Virus record (IMG/VR): IMGVR_UViG_3300025314_000079
Span: 1-28,347 of that record
Direction: 5' to 3' (one strand)
DNA length: 28,347 bases
Origin: a virus
A program made the translations under genes and the position numbers. Shown in pieces: positions 5,095 through 14,190 of the stretch (the first letter of the stretch is position 1; each line of letters starts with the position of its first letter). The notes below the pieces were generated by a model. That model ran no database searches. It saw only the letters and a list, made by a program, of their open reading frames with translations, and had not been told where the DNA came from.

Positions 5095-5828
5095 GCGGCA
5101 ATCAAAGATTTTCAATTACGCCAGCGGTTGCAGTAGAAGATACAACCCTTAGCGATTCTGTGTTCAGGACGCTTGCCTGCTTGGGCGTTTATGGCGACAA
5201 AAACGGTTGGTGCTGGCCTTCACTCAAAACGATTGCAGACATGCGCGGCGTATCGAAAGAACGAATCAGCGCAGATATAAAGATATTGGTTCAGCGGGGA
5301 TATGTCCAAAAGAAGGAACGATACCAGGACAATACACAGATCACAAATATGTACAGGATTTTATTTGACACGTCAGTTACCCCCCCATTAACCCCAGAAG
5401 TTAACCCCCCATTAACTACTGAGATTAATACCCCATTAACCCCAGAAGTTAATCAGAACGCCCCAATTAACGACCTACTTAACGATAAAGAAGAAGCTGC
5501 AAAATCCGCCGAAGTATTCACCTTTTACCAGAACAACATCGAAATGCTAACACCCTACAATTCACAGCTTCTTGGTGACTTTATCGATACCTACTCCGCC
5601 CACTGGGTGATGGAAGCCCTGGAAGATTGCGCCGAATATAATCACAAGAATATCCGTTACTGCGAAGCCATCCTAAAGGGTTGGAAAGCTAACGGGTTCC
5701 GGGTTGATAACAGACAGAAAGGGAATTATGCAAAACAGAATTACAGAACTCAAAGAATTGTTACACCAGCGCCAGTTATCACAGACGCCCAGCGCGCCCT
5801 CGCAGCCCAAATCCTTGCCGGTGATTGA
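5091..5828 (+). CDS. DnaD-like replication initiation protein
   Basis: A 245-residue protein, ATG 5091 overlapping the previous stop. Residues about 18-90 form a winged helix typical of phage initiators: LSDSVFRTLACLGVY, W40-C-W-P-S-L, IADMRGVSKERISADIKILVQRG. Residues 97-121 are a threefold repeat (T/P-P-L-T-x-E-V/I-N). Residues about 142-203 fit a DnaD/DnaB_2 domain (FTFYQNNIEMLTPYN, then the pattern ending YCEAILKGWKANGF). Such proteins bind the origin and bring the helicase loader, which is encoded next. The DNA for the repeat is iteron-like, so the origin may lie within the gene. The last 101 nt overlap the loader gene in another frame. Confidence 0.8.
   Translation: MSGNQRFSITPAVAVEDTTLSDSVFRTLACLGVYGDKNGWCWPSLKTIADMRGVSKERISADIKILVQRGYVQKKERYQDNTQITNMYRILFDTSVTPPLTPEVNPPLTTEINTPLTPEVNQNAPINDLLNDKEEAAKSAEVFTFYQNNIEMLTPYNSQLLGDFIDTYSAHWVMEALEDCAEYNHKNIRYCEAILKGWKANGFRVDNRQKGNYAKQNYRTQRIVTPAPVITDAQRALAAQILAGD
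5383..5471 (+). repeat. iteron-like tandem repeats inside the initiator gene
   Basis: CCCCATTAAC starts at 5383, 5407 and 5431, a strict 24-bp period, and a variant CCCCAATTAAC starts at 5461. Copies 1 and 3 are identical over 22 bp (5383-5404 and 5431-5452). Within a copy, ATTAAC and GTTAAY flank a 7-bp centre as an inverted repeat, suiting a dimeric or multimeric binder. By analogy with lambda O, whose binding sites lie in its own gene, this is a candidate replication origin. Confidence 0.55.
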
Positions 5829-6492
5829 GTGCGATTATTGCGACGGCAGGAAGTTCTACACATACAACGTTGATGTAGATCATCCCTACTTTGGCCGGGC
5901 GTTTCCTTGCCCGAAATGCAACAAGCCCGCCCTGGATGCGCTTTGTGGACTGCGCACACACGAACGAGAAATAACACTCAAAACGCTAAGGGTGACAAGC
6001 GCTACACCATGCACCGCCGAAATAAAGCGGCGTGCCCAGGCGTTTATCGGCAATCCACGCGGGCTACTGCCAATATACGGCACGAACGGGAACGGCAAAA
6101 CTATTGCGCTTATGGCGATTGTAAACGCTTGTATTGAAAAGGGTATCGAAGCCCGCTACATTACCGGCCACGAATTGATGGATTATCTGAAAGAAGCCTT
6201 CGACCCTAAAGTGATGGATACGGACATCGCCAGAATCAATCGGCTTGCAAGAATACCAGTTCTGGTAATTGACGAACTCGAAAAGGCAAAAGATACCGAG
6301 TACGCTGCCGACATGCAGCAACACCTGATAAACGAACGGTATAGGGATGCAAAGATTTTAGGGACTGTCATTTGTTGGAATGGAGAAATGAACACTTTGC
6401 CCTGGCCCGCCGTTGTATCTCGTTTGAGTGAGTATAAGCCTGTAAAAAACACCGACCCGGATTTACGGGCCGCGATAGGGGAAATGAAATGA
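5728..6492 (+). CDS. DnaC-like AAA+ helicase loader with N-terminal zinc finger
   Basis: A 254-residue protein starting at ATG 5728, 4 nt after AAAGGG (5718-5723). The start lies 101 nt inside the initiator gene. C35-x2-C38 and C61-x2-C64 form a zinc site, as in DnaI/DnaC-type loaders that use this domain to contact the helicase. Walker A is GTNGNGKT (118-125) and Walker B is VLVIDEL (178-184). R232 in VVSRLSE may be the arginine finger. The expected role is ATP-dependent loading of a replicative helicase at the origin with the DnaD-like partner. No phage helicase is in the window, so a host DnaB is the likely partner. Confidence 0.85.
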   Translation: MQNRITELKELLHQRQLSQTPSAPSQPKSLPVIECDYCDGRKFYTYNVDVDHPYFGRAFPCPKCNKPALDALCGLRTHEREITLKTLRVTSATPCTAEIKRRAQAFIGNPRGLLPIYGTNGNGKTIALMAIVNACIEKGIEARYITGHELMDYLKEAFDPKVMDTDIARINRLARIPVLVIDELEKAKDTEYAADMQQHLINERYRDAKILGTVICWNGEMNTLPWPAVVSRLSEYKPVKNTDPDLRAAIGEMK

Positions 6493-6704
6493 AACTACAA
6501 GAGATTGATCGCGATATTTGCTACATCGAAGATGCAATACTGCAAGCCCTGATCGAAGTGGAAAGCGGGAACTTTGAGCACTACAAGCCGCATGATAAGC
6601 CGTACATTATCGCGTTTCTGGTAAACCACCGCCGCCAGTGTTCCACCTGTCAGGGAGTAGCGCTTACAGAACAGTTATTCAAGGGCGCGGTAAAAGTCGT
6701 ATGA
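6489..6704 (+). CDS. small hypothetical protein with C-x-x-C, 71 aa
   Basis: ATG 6489 overlaps the helicase-loader stop and its own stop overlaps the next start at 6701. The protein is acidic and helical at first (KLQEIDRDICYIEDAILQALIEVE) and has C-S-T-C near residue 53 (HRRQCSTCQG). A second Cys pair is absent, so a dimeric zinc site or none is possible. Function unknown. Confidence 0.55.
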   Translation: MKLQEIDRDICYIEDAILQALIEVESGNFEHYKPHDKPYIIAFLVNHRRQCSTCQGVALTEQLFKGAVKVV

Positions 6705-6856
6705 AGCGATGCCCGTTCTGTAACCGCCCGCGCCTGACATGGCGTCACGGCACTTGTGGCCGCTGGGAATGCGCAGACAAGCAGCAGCTTGCAACGTACC
6801 GCCGATACTACCTTGCACATGAGTACAGGCAGAAACACAAGCCCGCGCCGAAATAG
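6701..6856 (+). CDS. small zinc-ribbon-like protein, 51 aa
   Basis: ATG 6701 is coupled to the previous gene. The sequence has C4-P-F-C7 and later C17 and C22 (GTCGRWEC), a four-Cys zinc ribbon. The tail (RRYYLAHEYRQKHKPAPK) is basic and aromatic, compatible with nucleic-acid binding. No specific family recognised. Confidence 0.5.
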   Translation: MKRCPFCNRPRLTWRHGTCGRWECADKQQLATYRRYYLAHEYRQKHKPAPK

Positions 6857-6893
6857 CCGCCCGCGGCCCCGGCCCGGCGAGATGGGAGATGAG

Positions 6894-7034
6894 ATGACAA
6901 CGATTGATGAAATTATTGCAAAAATGCAAGAGATTGAAGATGACCCGGAAATGCAAGACGGCTGGAACGCATGGATTGAACTAAAGGAGTGGCTTGATGA
7001 ACAAAATAAGCAAAACAAATCAAGCGGCGATTGA
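6894..7034 (+). CDS. small acidic hypothetical protein, 46 aa
   Basis: ATG 6894 follows GGGAG (6884-6888). The protein MTTIDEIIAKMQEIEDDPEM, then NAWIELKEWLDEQNKQNK, is acidic and helical. The frame extends upstream through GC-rich sequence, but the ribosome binding site supports this start. It overlaps the next gene by 38 nt. Confidence 0.5.
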   Translation: MTTIDEIIAKMQEIEDDPEMQDGWNAWIELKEWLDEQNKQNKSSGD

Positions 7035-7221
7035 AGCGCTGCGTCGGCAAATTAGGCCGATTGCGTTCGATGCAAACATATATGATACGGGCTTAGGCGA
7101 TTATCCCCATGCTGAAAATTGCTCGAAAAAACGCAAGGCGCTGCTTGCTGTAATCGCGGAGTTGCAAGGGACGCCCGCCACGATTATGGCAAGAGCCGAT
7201 AAACAAGAAAGATTATTCTGA
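6997..7221 (+). CDS. hypothetical phage protein, 74 aa
   Basis: ATG 6997 follows AAAGGAG (6983-6989) with a 7-nt spacer, a strong site lying inside the previous gene. The protein begins MNKISKTNQAAIEALRRQIRP and contains CSKKRKALLAVIAELQGT, suggesting two helices. Function unknown. Confidence 0.55.
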   Translation: MNKISKTNQAAIEALRRQIRPIAFDANIYDTGLGDYPHAENCSKKRKALLAVIAELQGTPATIMARADKQERLF

Positions 7222-7238
7222 GAGACGGGAGAGACGAG

Positions 7239-7514
7239 ATGACAGGCAAACCAATAGGTGAAAAAGCAATGACCAACGCAAAACGACAGCGCCGCTACAA
7301 CGAGCGCCACCCTGACCGGGTGCAGGCTTCGCGGCTACGCAATGCGCAGAAACGCGCCGAGGCCGGGAAGATACCAATGCGTATCACAACCTGTAGCGCG
7401 TGCCCGTTGCACGTGCAATGCGAGATTGAAAAGGCAGAAAGCTGGACAAAATACAGCTATGATAATGACCCTGACATGGCGCGGCGGATGAAGCCGCTGC
7501 CGTGTGACCCGTAG
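7239..7514 (+). CDS. basic cysteine-containing phage protein, 91 aa
   Basis: ATG 7239 follows GGGAGAGACGAG. The N-terminus NAKRQRRYNERHPDRVQASR is strongly basic, a pattern seen in many small phage proteins. C-S-A-C-P and HVQC near residues 52-61, plus a terminal CDP, may bind metal. Nucleic-acid binding is plausible but unproven. A second in-frame ATG (MTNAKRQRR) at 7269 is possible. Confidence 0.5.
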   Translation: MTGKPIGEKAMTNAKRQRRYNERHPDRVQASRLRNAQKRAEAGKIPMRITTCSACPLHVQCEIEKAESWTKYSYDNDPDMARRMKPLPCDP

Positions 7515-7524
7515 AAAGGTGAAA

Positions 7525-7758
7525 ATGGATACTAAAAAATATGTTGTCGGTCTTGATTTATCAAATGATGAAGATGAAGGCGCAATTGCCGAGGGATACT
7601 GGTTGAACGGTGTTTTTACAGTAACCAAAGTACACCGCCTAACACATCGTAAAGCGTCTGGGGCTATATGCCGCCACGATTTTGATGTCACGGATGGAAC
7701 TCTTGATTATTGTATAAGGTGCGGGGAAACTCGCCCCGCCGGTAACGCCTGCCGTTAG
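7525..7758 (+). CDS. hypothetical phage protein with zinc-binding pattern, 77 aa
   Basis: ATG 7525 follows AAAGGTG (7515-7521). The N-terminal part KYVVGLDLSNDEDEGAIAEG, then YWLNGVFTVTKV, is a beta-hairpin-like segment. The C-terminal part has ICRHDF and DYCIRCGETR, a C/H plus C-x-x-C pattern that could bind zinc. It is the last early gene, followed by the convergent terminator. Confidence 0.5.
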   Translation: MDTKKYVVGLDLSNDEDEGAIAEGYWLNGVFTVTKVHRLTHRKASGAICRHDFDVTDGTLDYCIRCGETRPAGNACR

Positions 7759-7766
7759 TAACACAA

Positions 7767-7793
7767 AATAGAGCCGGTCATCCCGGCTCTATT
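7767..7793. terminator. bidirectional rho-independent terminator
   Basis: AATAGAGCCGG (7767-7777) and CCGGCTCTATT (7783-7793) form an 11-bp perfect stem with a 5-nt loop. GTTATTT follows on the + strand and TTTGTGTT on the - strand. It lies between the ends of two convergent gene blocks, so it can stop both transcripts. Confidence 0.85.
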
Positions 7794-7794
7794 G

Positions 7795-8157
7795 TTATTT
7801 AAGCGCCTGTCCGTTGCTTTCGGGCAGGTCAGACCAAAGAACATCCCGAATCGCAATAACTAATTGAGCCAACTCGATAACCCTGGCCCGTAACGCTACG
7901 ACATTTCCGCCATTATTTTCTATGTACTCCGCTACGCTGGCCGCCGTAACTGTCTTTAGAGCCGTCACGGCTTTTGCATTGGAGCGCGCCAAACTCTTGC
8001 GAGTTTCCGCCGCCGCTTTTGCCGCTACAAATTCCGGCGTAGGCGTTGGTTCTGTTTCGCTCCATGTTTCTCCTGGAGAGAGCGGATCGGTATCATAAGC
8101 CCGTCGCCACGAGTTGCCGCTGTTTGATGTGGCATAACCAAGTATTTTATCTGCCAT
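7795..8157 (-). CDS. fibre-associated small phage protein, 120 aa
   Basis: ATG at 8157 ([12 protein letters not shown]) is preferred over upstream codons inside the fibre gene; the two genes overlap by 11 nt. A Pro/Glu-rich segment ([11 protein letters not shown]) precedes a long Ala-rich helical part ([20 protein letters not shown], then [15 protein letters not shown]). Its place immediately after the tail fibre suggests a fibre chaperone, accessory subunit or adhesion factor. That is inference from position only. Confidence 0.5.
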   Translation of the reverse strand: MADKILGYATSNSGNSWRRAYDTDPLSPGETWSETEPTPTPEFVAAKAAAETRKSLARSNAKAVTALKTVTAASVAEYIENNGGNVVALRARVIELAQLVIAIRDVLWSDLPESNGQALK

Positions 8158-10846
8158 AGTAGTATCCAGTTTCAAAGATATAAGCTCCGCTTCCTGCTCC
8201 ACCAATTAAATAATTGAATTGTTGGTTGGCATCAAGAGGAATGTCTGCTGTAATTGCCATCGTGGGATTGACCAGAAATACGCCTTTTGTATTGGAAAGG
8301 GCGGCGTTGTCTTCACTATTTCCTAGCGCGATACGATATGAAGCATTGGCGCTGGATATGTAGAGGGATATTCCAATGGCCGTGATGGGTGTGATTGTGC
8401 TTACATTTGTTTCTGTTAAGGCTCCGCCATTTGAAACCACCAACCAAGGCGATTGATCGGTGTCTTCCAGCACAGACATTTTTCCAGTTTGCGGATTGTG
8501 GCTCCAATATCCAAGCACGTTGGTAGCAGTCGCATACCATGATCCAACGTAGCGCCGGGACGTGTCGCCGGTTTTGCTGCGGGCCGTACCCTTGTAGGGC
8601 GTGGCCGGGGCAGTTGTTACGACTTCGATTGTAGGTGTCCCCGAATTGAGATAGACATAGATATGATACCAAGTGGCCGCAGTGAGCGAAATGCTCGCCA
8701 GGGATATGTCACTCGCGGACTGTATTACATCTCCGTTCTCGCAACAGCAATCAATACCAAGAGATAGTTTTAGTGCTTGGTTTCCAGTTCGTACAATCTT
8801 CCCAGTCGATGGGCTGAAATGAGCGAGATTTTTGGATTGCGCTCCCAGGGTAACGAGCATAGCCGCAATAGTTGCGTCATCAAGCACGGTTCGGGCAGCT
8901 GCGGTAAGGTCAGTCAGCGCCGCAGTTCCAGAGCCGGTGAAGTAAGGCAGTTTATTCGCCGCACTTACGAGCCCAGCGATGGCCGTTAGTTCCGCGTCGA
9001 GCGGTTGTTTTTCGGTATCCAGTTCTTCAATCGCGGCTTGAACATTTGTAGCCGCAATGTTTCCGGATGGCGTAAACGAAACAAGGGACGCACTCGTGGC
9101 GCTTGTGCTACCGGCGTTATTTGCTATTGCGTCCCTTCGGTAGTCAGTCACCGAGATAATCTGACATTTGCCATTGTTAGAATTGGCCGCCGAAGTCTTG
9201 TAGATAATCCTATATAGGAGTTTATACTCCGTGAATAGCGTTAGTAAACTTGGGAACGCTTCGGCTTGTGCCGCCGTGAGATTCCCGTTATCAAGCCTGC
9301 CCGGTATCACTACAATTGGTTCGCTTTGATTGGTTGTGCCGACAACCCAATACACTACCCAGGACGATGAACCAATGGAAGTAGTGTAATCCCATGTGCC
9401 CGCGTTGTTCCGGTTGTAATAAATGTAGTTATTGCTCACCGGCTGAAATGGGTAGGATGTGGCGGTTACTTTACGCCATACGGGAGTCGCCCCGCTCAGG
9501 TAGTAAATCGGGAGCGCGGCAAAGTTAGCATCCGCCGTCCCTGCGCTGCCCAGCAATTGCTCCCATATCGCGGTTGGCGTGGCGGAGTGAGTGATATAAG
9601 CAGAAACACTCTCATCGTGTATCTCGCCATTCGTTAGCTTGACGCGGGTATCGTTGTTTGCCGCTGTCAGGCCGTAGGAAATGTCAAGCCCGTTTGCGTA
9701 GCGCGTGCCAAAGCTCTCGTGAGCGTAGCCATGAATGGAAGGGCTGTAAAAAGCGGACGAATGAAATTCGGGCTGAATCCAGATCGCAGCGTTATTTGTA
9801 TTGTCCCAATAAAATTCCCATAGCATCAAGTCAGAGCGGATCGCCCCGCTAACCATATCAAAGATATAAAATGGGGTTTGATTTAGAACGAAGTTTACAC
9901 CATCGGTTGAATAGCAGTACCAGATACCTTCGGCTTTATCGTCGGTTGAATTGACCGTAATAGATGTAAGCCCGGTATCAACCTTTCTCCCGCGCCAGTA
10001 GTAGGTAATGTCCGTGCTTGCACTTACGACAATCCGCAACTTCGTGGTGACAACACTCACCACCGCCTTGCTCCAAATTTGAGCAGCGTCCCAACCTTGC
10101 GGGGCGAATGTATCTATTCCGATGGTATTCCCCGCGCTTCCCGCCCCGCCAAAGCGTAAATCCCGCAAGTCCTTCGTAACTGGAGAGTAGATAAACTCAG
10201 TCATCCCGTTGATACAACGCACGGCCCAAATGGTTTGATTCCCCGCCGTTTGTGCCGGGATGTCATCGGGCGATAACAAATCAGCCGCAACCGCGACCCC
10301 GTCCACCACCGCAAGCGCCCCGGCGCTGGTTTTCTCCACCCGCACCCAGGCTGCAAATCCAGCCGTAGCGGGAATATGGGACGTCATATCCACATCTTGC
10401 GGGGGAATGTCTACAACCGTTGTGCCGTCATCAAACGAGCCGCCATAGTAGCGTAGGGTCAAGCCGCCAGGGACGGGAATAAGCAAGTCTGGTGAGAACT
10501 GCCCACCGTCCACAAAGAGCACGTCCGAGCCGAAACGTGCGTGTGTCTTGGCGTGAGATGGAAACTCTTGCAGGCTGGTGGTGTAAGGCTGGCGTACCTT
10601 CTCGACATAATAATGCCCGTCGCGGAACTTGACTTCCACAGGATAACCGCGCGTATTCGGGCATTTCTGGTTTATCGCCAGGGCTTCGGAGCCGTCCCAA
10701 AGTGTAACCCAAACCTGAAAGGGATAATCCCCTTCTAGCTTGCCATCAGATCCGCCGATAAAGGCCGTCTGCGTTTCAGGCGCTTTGGGTGTCTGCTTTT
10801 TGATTTGCTTATTCTGCTGTTTTAGCTTTGCAAAGTTGTTTTTCAT
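8147..10846 (-). CDS. phage tail fibre / receptor-binding protein, 899 aa
   Basis: ATG at 10846 overlaps the previous stop as ATGA and follows AAGGTG. The N-terminus is basic and Gln/Lys-rich ([16 protein letters not shown]), then a tail-attachment part. The middle carries typical fibre sequence: [55 protein letters not shown] and [16 protein letters not shown]. These short units recur in many trimeric fibres. The last 200 residues are beta-rich and probably form the receptor-binding tip. It is the largest fibre candidate in the window and lies at the end of the late operon, as usual. Confidence 0.7.
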   Translation of the reverse strand: MKNNFAKLKQQNKQIKKQTPKAPETQTAFIGGSDGKLEGDYPFQVWVTLWDGSEALAINQKCPNTRGYPVEVKFRDGHYYVEKVRQPYTTSLQEFPSHAKTHARFGSDVLFVDGGQFSPDLLIPVPGGLTLRYYGGSFDDGTTVVDIPPQDVDMTSHIPATAGFAAWVRVEKTSAGALAVVDGVAVAADLLSPDDIPAQTAGNQTIWAVRCINGMTEFIYSPVTKDLRDLRFGGAGSAGNTIGIDTFAPQGWDAAQIWSKAVVSVVTTKLRIVVSASTDITYYWRGRKVDTGLTSITVNSTDDKAEGIWYCYSTDGVNFVLNQTPFYIFDMVSGAIRSDLMLWEFYWDNTNNAAIWIQPEFHSSAFYSPSIHGYAHESFGTRYANGLDISYGLTAANNDTRVKLTNGEIHDESVSAYITHSATPTAIWEQLLGSAGTADANFAALPIYYLSGATPVWRKVTATSYPFQPVSNNYIYYNRNNAGTWDYTTSIGSSSWVVYWVVGTTNQSEPIVVIPGRLDNGNLTAAQAEAFPSLLTLFTEYKLLYRIIYKTSAANSNNGKCQIISVTDYRRDAIANNAGSTSATSASLVSFTPSGNIAATNVQAAIEELDTEKQPLDAELTAIAGLVSAANKLPYFTGSGTAALTDLTAAARTVLDDATIAAMLVTLGAQSKNLAHFSPSTGKIVRTGNQALKLSLGIDCCCENGDVIQSASDISLASISLTAATWYHIYVYLNSGTPTIEVVTTAPATPYKGTARSKTGDTSRRYVGSWYATATNVLGYWSHNPQTGKMSVLEDTDQSPWLVVSNGGALTETNVSTITPITAIGISLYISSANASYRIALGNSEDNAALSNTKGVFLVNPTMAITADIPLDANQQFNYLIGGAGSGAYIFETGYYYGR

Positions 10847-13767
10847 AGCCAGCACCTTACGTATCGCGGCCTAAAGTCTGGCCCAAGTAAGTCGTATAAA
10901 TTAGATGTAATGTCAATCCAGGTTGCGGAATTATCCTGAGTAATGTACACGCCAGCGTCCCCGGATGCGGCCTGAGTACCAACCGCCCAAACCCACTGCG
11001 ACGCGTTCACCCATTGGATTGCGCTGAAGTACGCCCCGGTCGTCTTGGGGAATGTCGCAATGGTTGACCAGGAGCCGCCGCCGTCTATAGACAGTTTCGC
11101 AACCGCGCCGGTATTCTCGCGTGCGAGTATGGTTGTTCCGGTCGGTTCGCTGGCTACACCCTCATCGTCGAATAGTTCAATGCCGGTCAGGGCCGTTTCG
11201 GTTGACCCGCCCGCCGTCAAAGCGGACGAACGTCCGATAATAAATGTTTTATCGCCTGAGTAGCCCGCATGTTTGGTGTATAGGTTTACTTCGGTGTTCG
11301 GGGTAATGGCGTCAGATAATTCGATTGTGCTGCCATCCGCAGAAATGCGCAAAACGCGGACGGGATTGTATAGCAGTTGGGGGTAGACAGACAGCCACTT
11401 GCCCAGGTTGAATGTCAAGCCGTGAGTATCCCAAACCTGTTCAGGATATGCGGTACCCAGCGCGAAAGGCGTCAATGCCCCGCCCACATAAAGCCCGTCT
11501 ATCGCGGTTGTAAAATCGCGGCCCGAAAATGCGACCGAGTCGGCGGCGTTGTCATCCACGCCAAAACCCCAGGCGGCGGAAACGGCGGGTATCTCTACTT
11601 CTTGCATCTGATCGCCCAACAGGCACGAGAACAGGCCACCCGTTACCGTACCAAAATAGAGACGCCCGGCGCGGTTTGAGCCGTAGAATACTTTTGTGTC
11701 CGAAACGGCCGTAGACGATATGATACCCGTGCAAAGTTTCCAGATTGGCAGGTTGGTTATAGAATCCAGCGTGTCATAATAAGCCAGCCCGCCGGTTGTC
11801 ACAAGGTACCCATAGCGCGGGATGTTGTTGATTGGGAAGGGCGGAAACGGGAGCGGGGGCAATGGGGGCAATGGCGGGAACTCTGAAAAGTCAGGGTTAT
11901 TGTCCGCGTCATTCGGCTTGTCCCCATCGCTGGATATGTCTTCCGTTACCACGCCTTCAAAGCCAACGTCAATAGTTAGTCTGCCGTCTTCTTCGATTTC
12001 CATTGAGATGGTACGCGGGATAACCAAACCAGAATAGCCCACGCCGCGCGGATTATCCGCCGCCAATATGGTCAGGGAGCAGTATTGGCGCGGGGCGACA
12101 TCAATCATGCGGTTGTTTTGGGGCATGGCTACGGGGATATTTGGAAAAGGATTATTCCCGCTCGCCAGCAACAGCCCGGCCATTGTTTTGGCGTAGGCTT
12201 GGGTCTGGAACAACAGCCTATCCTTTTTGATAGGCTTGCCCACGTCCTTATCGATGTGACCGGGAGAAATGGCAAAGAATGTATCTGCATTATCGAGCGC
12301 AGCGCCTTTGAAGTTGATACCGCTGATGTCTACAAAGGACGTGCGCGGCGTGGTGACGTGCTCAAACTCCACGGTATCGGCCCGGTCTGCCTTTGTGATG
12401 GTCATCACGGTTACAATCCCGCTACGCTCGGACGATGGTGTGTTATTCGGGTCAATCTCCACAAATAAACGTCCGTAACGGTCACAGGCAGGCCGGGCCA
12501 GGATTTGGTCATTGCAAAATGTATTGAGCTGCGTCCATGCGTCGCCCTTCGGCGCTTCTACGGATGCAGTCAAAAGCGTCGCGGGTGTTCCGGTTGGATA
12601 ATAACAGTCCGTAATTTGCGTTAGCGTCGTGCGCCATGTAAGCCAGGCTACCAGCCCGCGCGGTACCGTCAGACCTTCGATGGCTGTCCATGCGCTGGAA
12701 TGACCTGTTCCGGCGTGGTACTCTACCCCAACCGGGAAGTTCTCGCGGTTTTGCAACCACCACGTCAGCCCGGCGATGTCAAAAGATACCTTCCCGCCGT
12801 TCAAGTTTTCCGTGACAGTTTCCCCGCGCGCCCAGCCAACCATGAGTATATTTTCACGGTTTACGATTTGTCCCGGCGTAGTAATCGCGGCCCCGCCCGC
12901 GTAATCTTCCGAGAACAGAATACACATAGCCCGGTCGGGGATGGTCTGACCTACGCCAGAATAGGCGGTGATTTGCGCGTTCCATCCGCCGTCAATGTCA
13001 GCGGAAAACGAACTGACGGCAACGGCGGGCGGCGGGCTGGCTTCGTCCCAAACATAGACGCAACGATAGGCGTATTGCGTTTTGCTGTTTGTAAACGAAT
13101 AGACAAGGCACTTTATCCAATACACCCCGACCGCGTCGTAGGTAAAGTCACAATAAAGATTTGTTCCGCCCGGCTCGGTCTTGGTTCCGCCGCCCAACGC
13201 CGTCCATTGGCATTGCCACAAAGTATCATCAATGATATAGCTATCCGACGCGTCAAACCGCACGGTAACGTCTGCGCCGGTCAGTTTCACTACCGCGTGA
13301 GTTCCCAAAATGGGGACTGGTTTCCAAAAGCGGTATTGGTCTGTGTAGGCTACATCATAATCCATGTAGGTTGTACCATCGGCCAACACGCGCAAATGTC
13401 GGGCATGGGGCAGGAAGTCAAGCACGCCCGTTATGTGGTAGTTGTTCATAAAATTGACTTCGGATGTCTCGCCGATGTAAATCTTTGTTCCATCCGCCGC
13501 TTTGCGTACCCGACACTTGCCCACATCGCAAGCGCCCGCGCTGGTTCCAATCCATAGCTCCATGTCAAGTTGTAAATCGGTATAGGCCCCGGTTGTTACC
13601 GTATCGTAGGTGATCTCATAGATACAATCCCAGGCGGAGAACGTCTGATTAATAAGCGCCTGAAACACAACCGGCGGCGTGATGATAGCACAACGGACTT
13701 TTGACGCCTGCGGATATGTGCGCAGCGTGGCAAGTTCTGGGGAGGTTGCGGAGTGAATAGCGGCCAT
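10843..13767 (-). CDS. tail tip/baseplate protein with PKD-like and Asp-box domains, 974 aa
   Basis: ATG at 13767 directly follows the previous stop. Residues about 160-240 look like a PKD/Ig-like domain ([15 protein letters not shown], then [15 protein letters not shown]). The central 300 residues (for example [15 protein letters not shown] and [15 protein letters not shown]) resemble a baseplate or tail-hub protein of the T4 gp27/siphophage Tal kind, inferred weakly. Residues about 629-645 are a Pro-rich linker ([16 protein letters not shown]). The rest looks like a beta-propeller with Asp boxes: SIDGGGSW (about 893) and TQDNSATW (about 943). The propeller may bind a surface glycan. No catalytic residues could be assigned. 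Confidence 0.65.
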   Translation of the reverse strand: MAAIHSATSPELATLRTYPQASKVRCAIITPPVVFQALINQTFSAWDCIYEITYDTVTTGAYTDLQLDMELWIGTSAGACDVGKCRVRKAADGTKIYIGETSEVNFMNNYHITGVLDFLPHARHLRVLADGTTYMDYDVAYTDQYRFWKPVPILGTHAVVKLTGADVTVRFDASDSYIIDDTLWQCQWTALGGGTKTEPGGTNLYCDFTYDAVGVYWIKCLVYSFTNSKTQYAYRCVYVWDEASPPPAVAVSSFSADIDGGWNAQITAYSGVGQTIPDRAMCILFSEDYAGGAAITTPGQIVNRENILMVGWARGETVTENLNGGKVSFDIAGLTWWLQNRENFPVGVEYHAGTGHSSAWTAIEGLTVPRGLVAWLTWRTTLTQITDCYYPTGTPATLLTASVEAPKGDAWTQLNTFCNDQILARPACDRYGRLFVEIDPNNTPSSERSGIVTVMTITKADRADTVEFEHVTTPRTSFVDISGINFKGAALDNADTFFAISPGHIDKDVGKPIKKDRLLFQTQAYAKTMAGLLLASGNNPFPNIPVAMPQNNRMIDVAPRQYCSLTILAADNPRGVGYSGLVIPRTISMEIEEDGRLTIDVGFEGVVTEDISSDGDKPNDADNNPDFSEFPPLPPLPPLPFPPFPINNIPRYGYLVTTGGLAYYDTLDSITNLPIWKLCTGIISSTAVSDTKVFYGSNRAGRLYFGTVTGGLFSCLLGDQMQEVEIPAVSAAWGFGVDDNAADSVAFSGRDFTTAIDGLYVGGALTPFALGTAYPEQVWDTHGLTFNLGKWLSVYPQLLYNPVRVLRISADGSTIELSDAITPNTEVNLYTKHAGYSGDKTFIIGRSSALTAGGSTETALTGIELFDDEGVASEPTGTTILARENTGAVAKLSIDGGGSWSTIATFPKTTGAYFSAIQWVNASQWVWAVGTQAASGDAGVYITQDNSATWIDITSNLYDLLGPDFRPRYVRCWL

Positions 13768-14190
13768 TTACGAACTCGGTGTAACGTCAATCATGTAGCG
13801 GACATCCAGGCGGAAATTCATTATTTTGTGTGTATCGCCCGCTTCGGTCGGTTCCGGCATAGGCCAGTCTGCAACACAGGTGTAGTATTTCCAAACTTCA
13901 TCCGATGATGAATTTCCGCCGCTGTACTCTTTTGTCGGCAGTACCATCGAAACGGCGGCGGATACCCCCGGAACTTTGACGCGTAAAGCATTCCTTTGCG
14001 GGATGGTAAGATAGCCAAAGTCAAGCGGGCATTGGGGGAAACCCAACCCCGCCCTGACCCCATTCGCCAGGAGCGCGGTGTCTGCTACGGGCTGGAAGTG
14101 GGGAACAGGAGCGGGTACACCCAGGCTTGCAAAGGTGACGTAATCCGTGTCGCTGCTGCCCTTGATTGCGTATTCTTTGAGTAATGTCAT
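13768..14190 (-). CDS. tail protein in distal-tail position, 140 aa
   Basis: ATG at 14190 overlaps the tape measure stop (ATGA) and the stop abuts the next start. It is beta-rich with many Pro and Gly residues (GVPAPVPHFQPVADTALLANG, then LPTKEYSGG). Its place between the tape measure and the large tail-tip protein fits a distal tail (Dit-like) or tail-tip component, but it is shorter than usual Dit proteins (around 200-300 aa) and no signature was recognised. Confidence 0.5.
   Translation of the reverse strand: MTLLKEYAIKGSSDTDYVTFASLGVPAPVPHFQPVADTALLANGVRAGLGFPQCPLDFGYLTIPQRNALRVKVPGVSAAVSMVLPTKEYSGGNSSSDEVWKYYTCVADWPMPEPTEAGDTHKIMNFRLDVRYMIDVTPSS

Noticed and set aside
5383-5471. CRISPR-like array
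   Set aside because: Repeats are tandem within a coding frame, without unique spacers of usual length and without cas genes.
12700-13557. 285-aa open frame on the + strand
   Set aside because: It lies wholly opposite the tail-tip gene, has no ribosome binding site and reads as low-order basic sequence; it is a shadow of the GC-biased codon use on the other strand.
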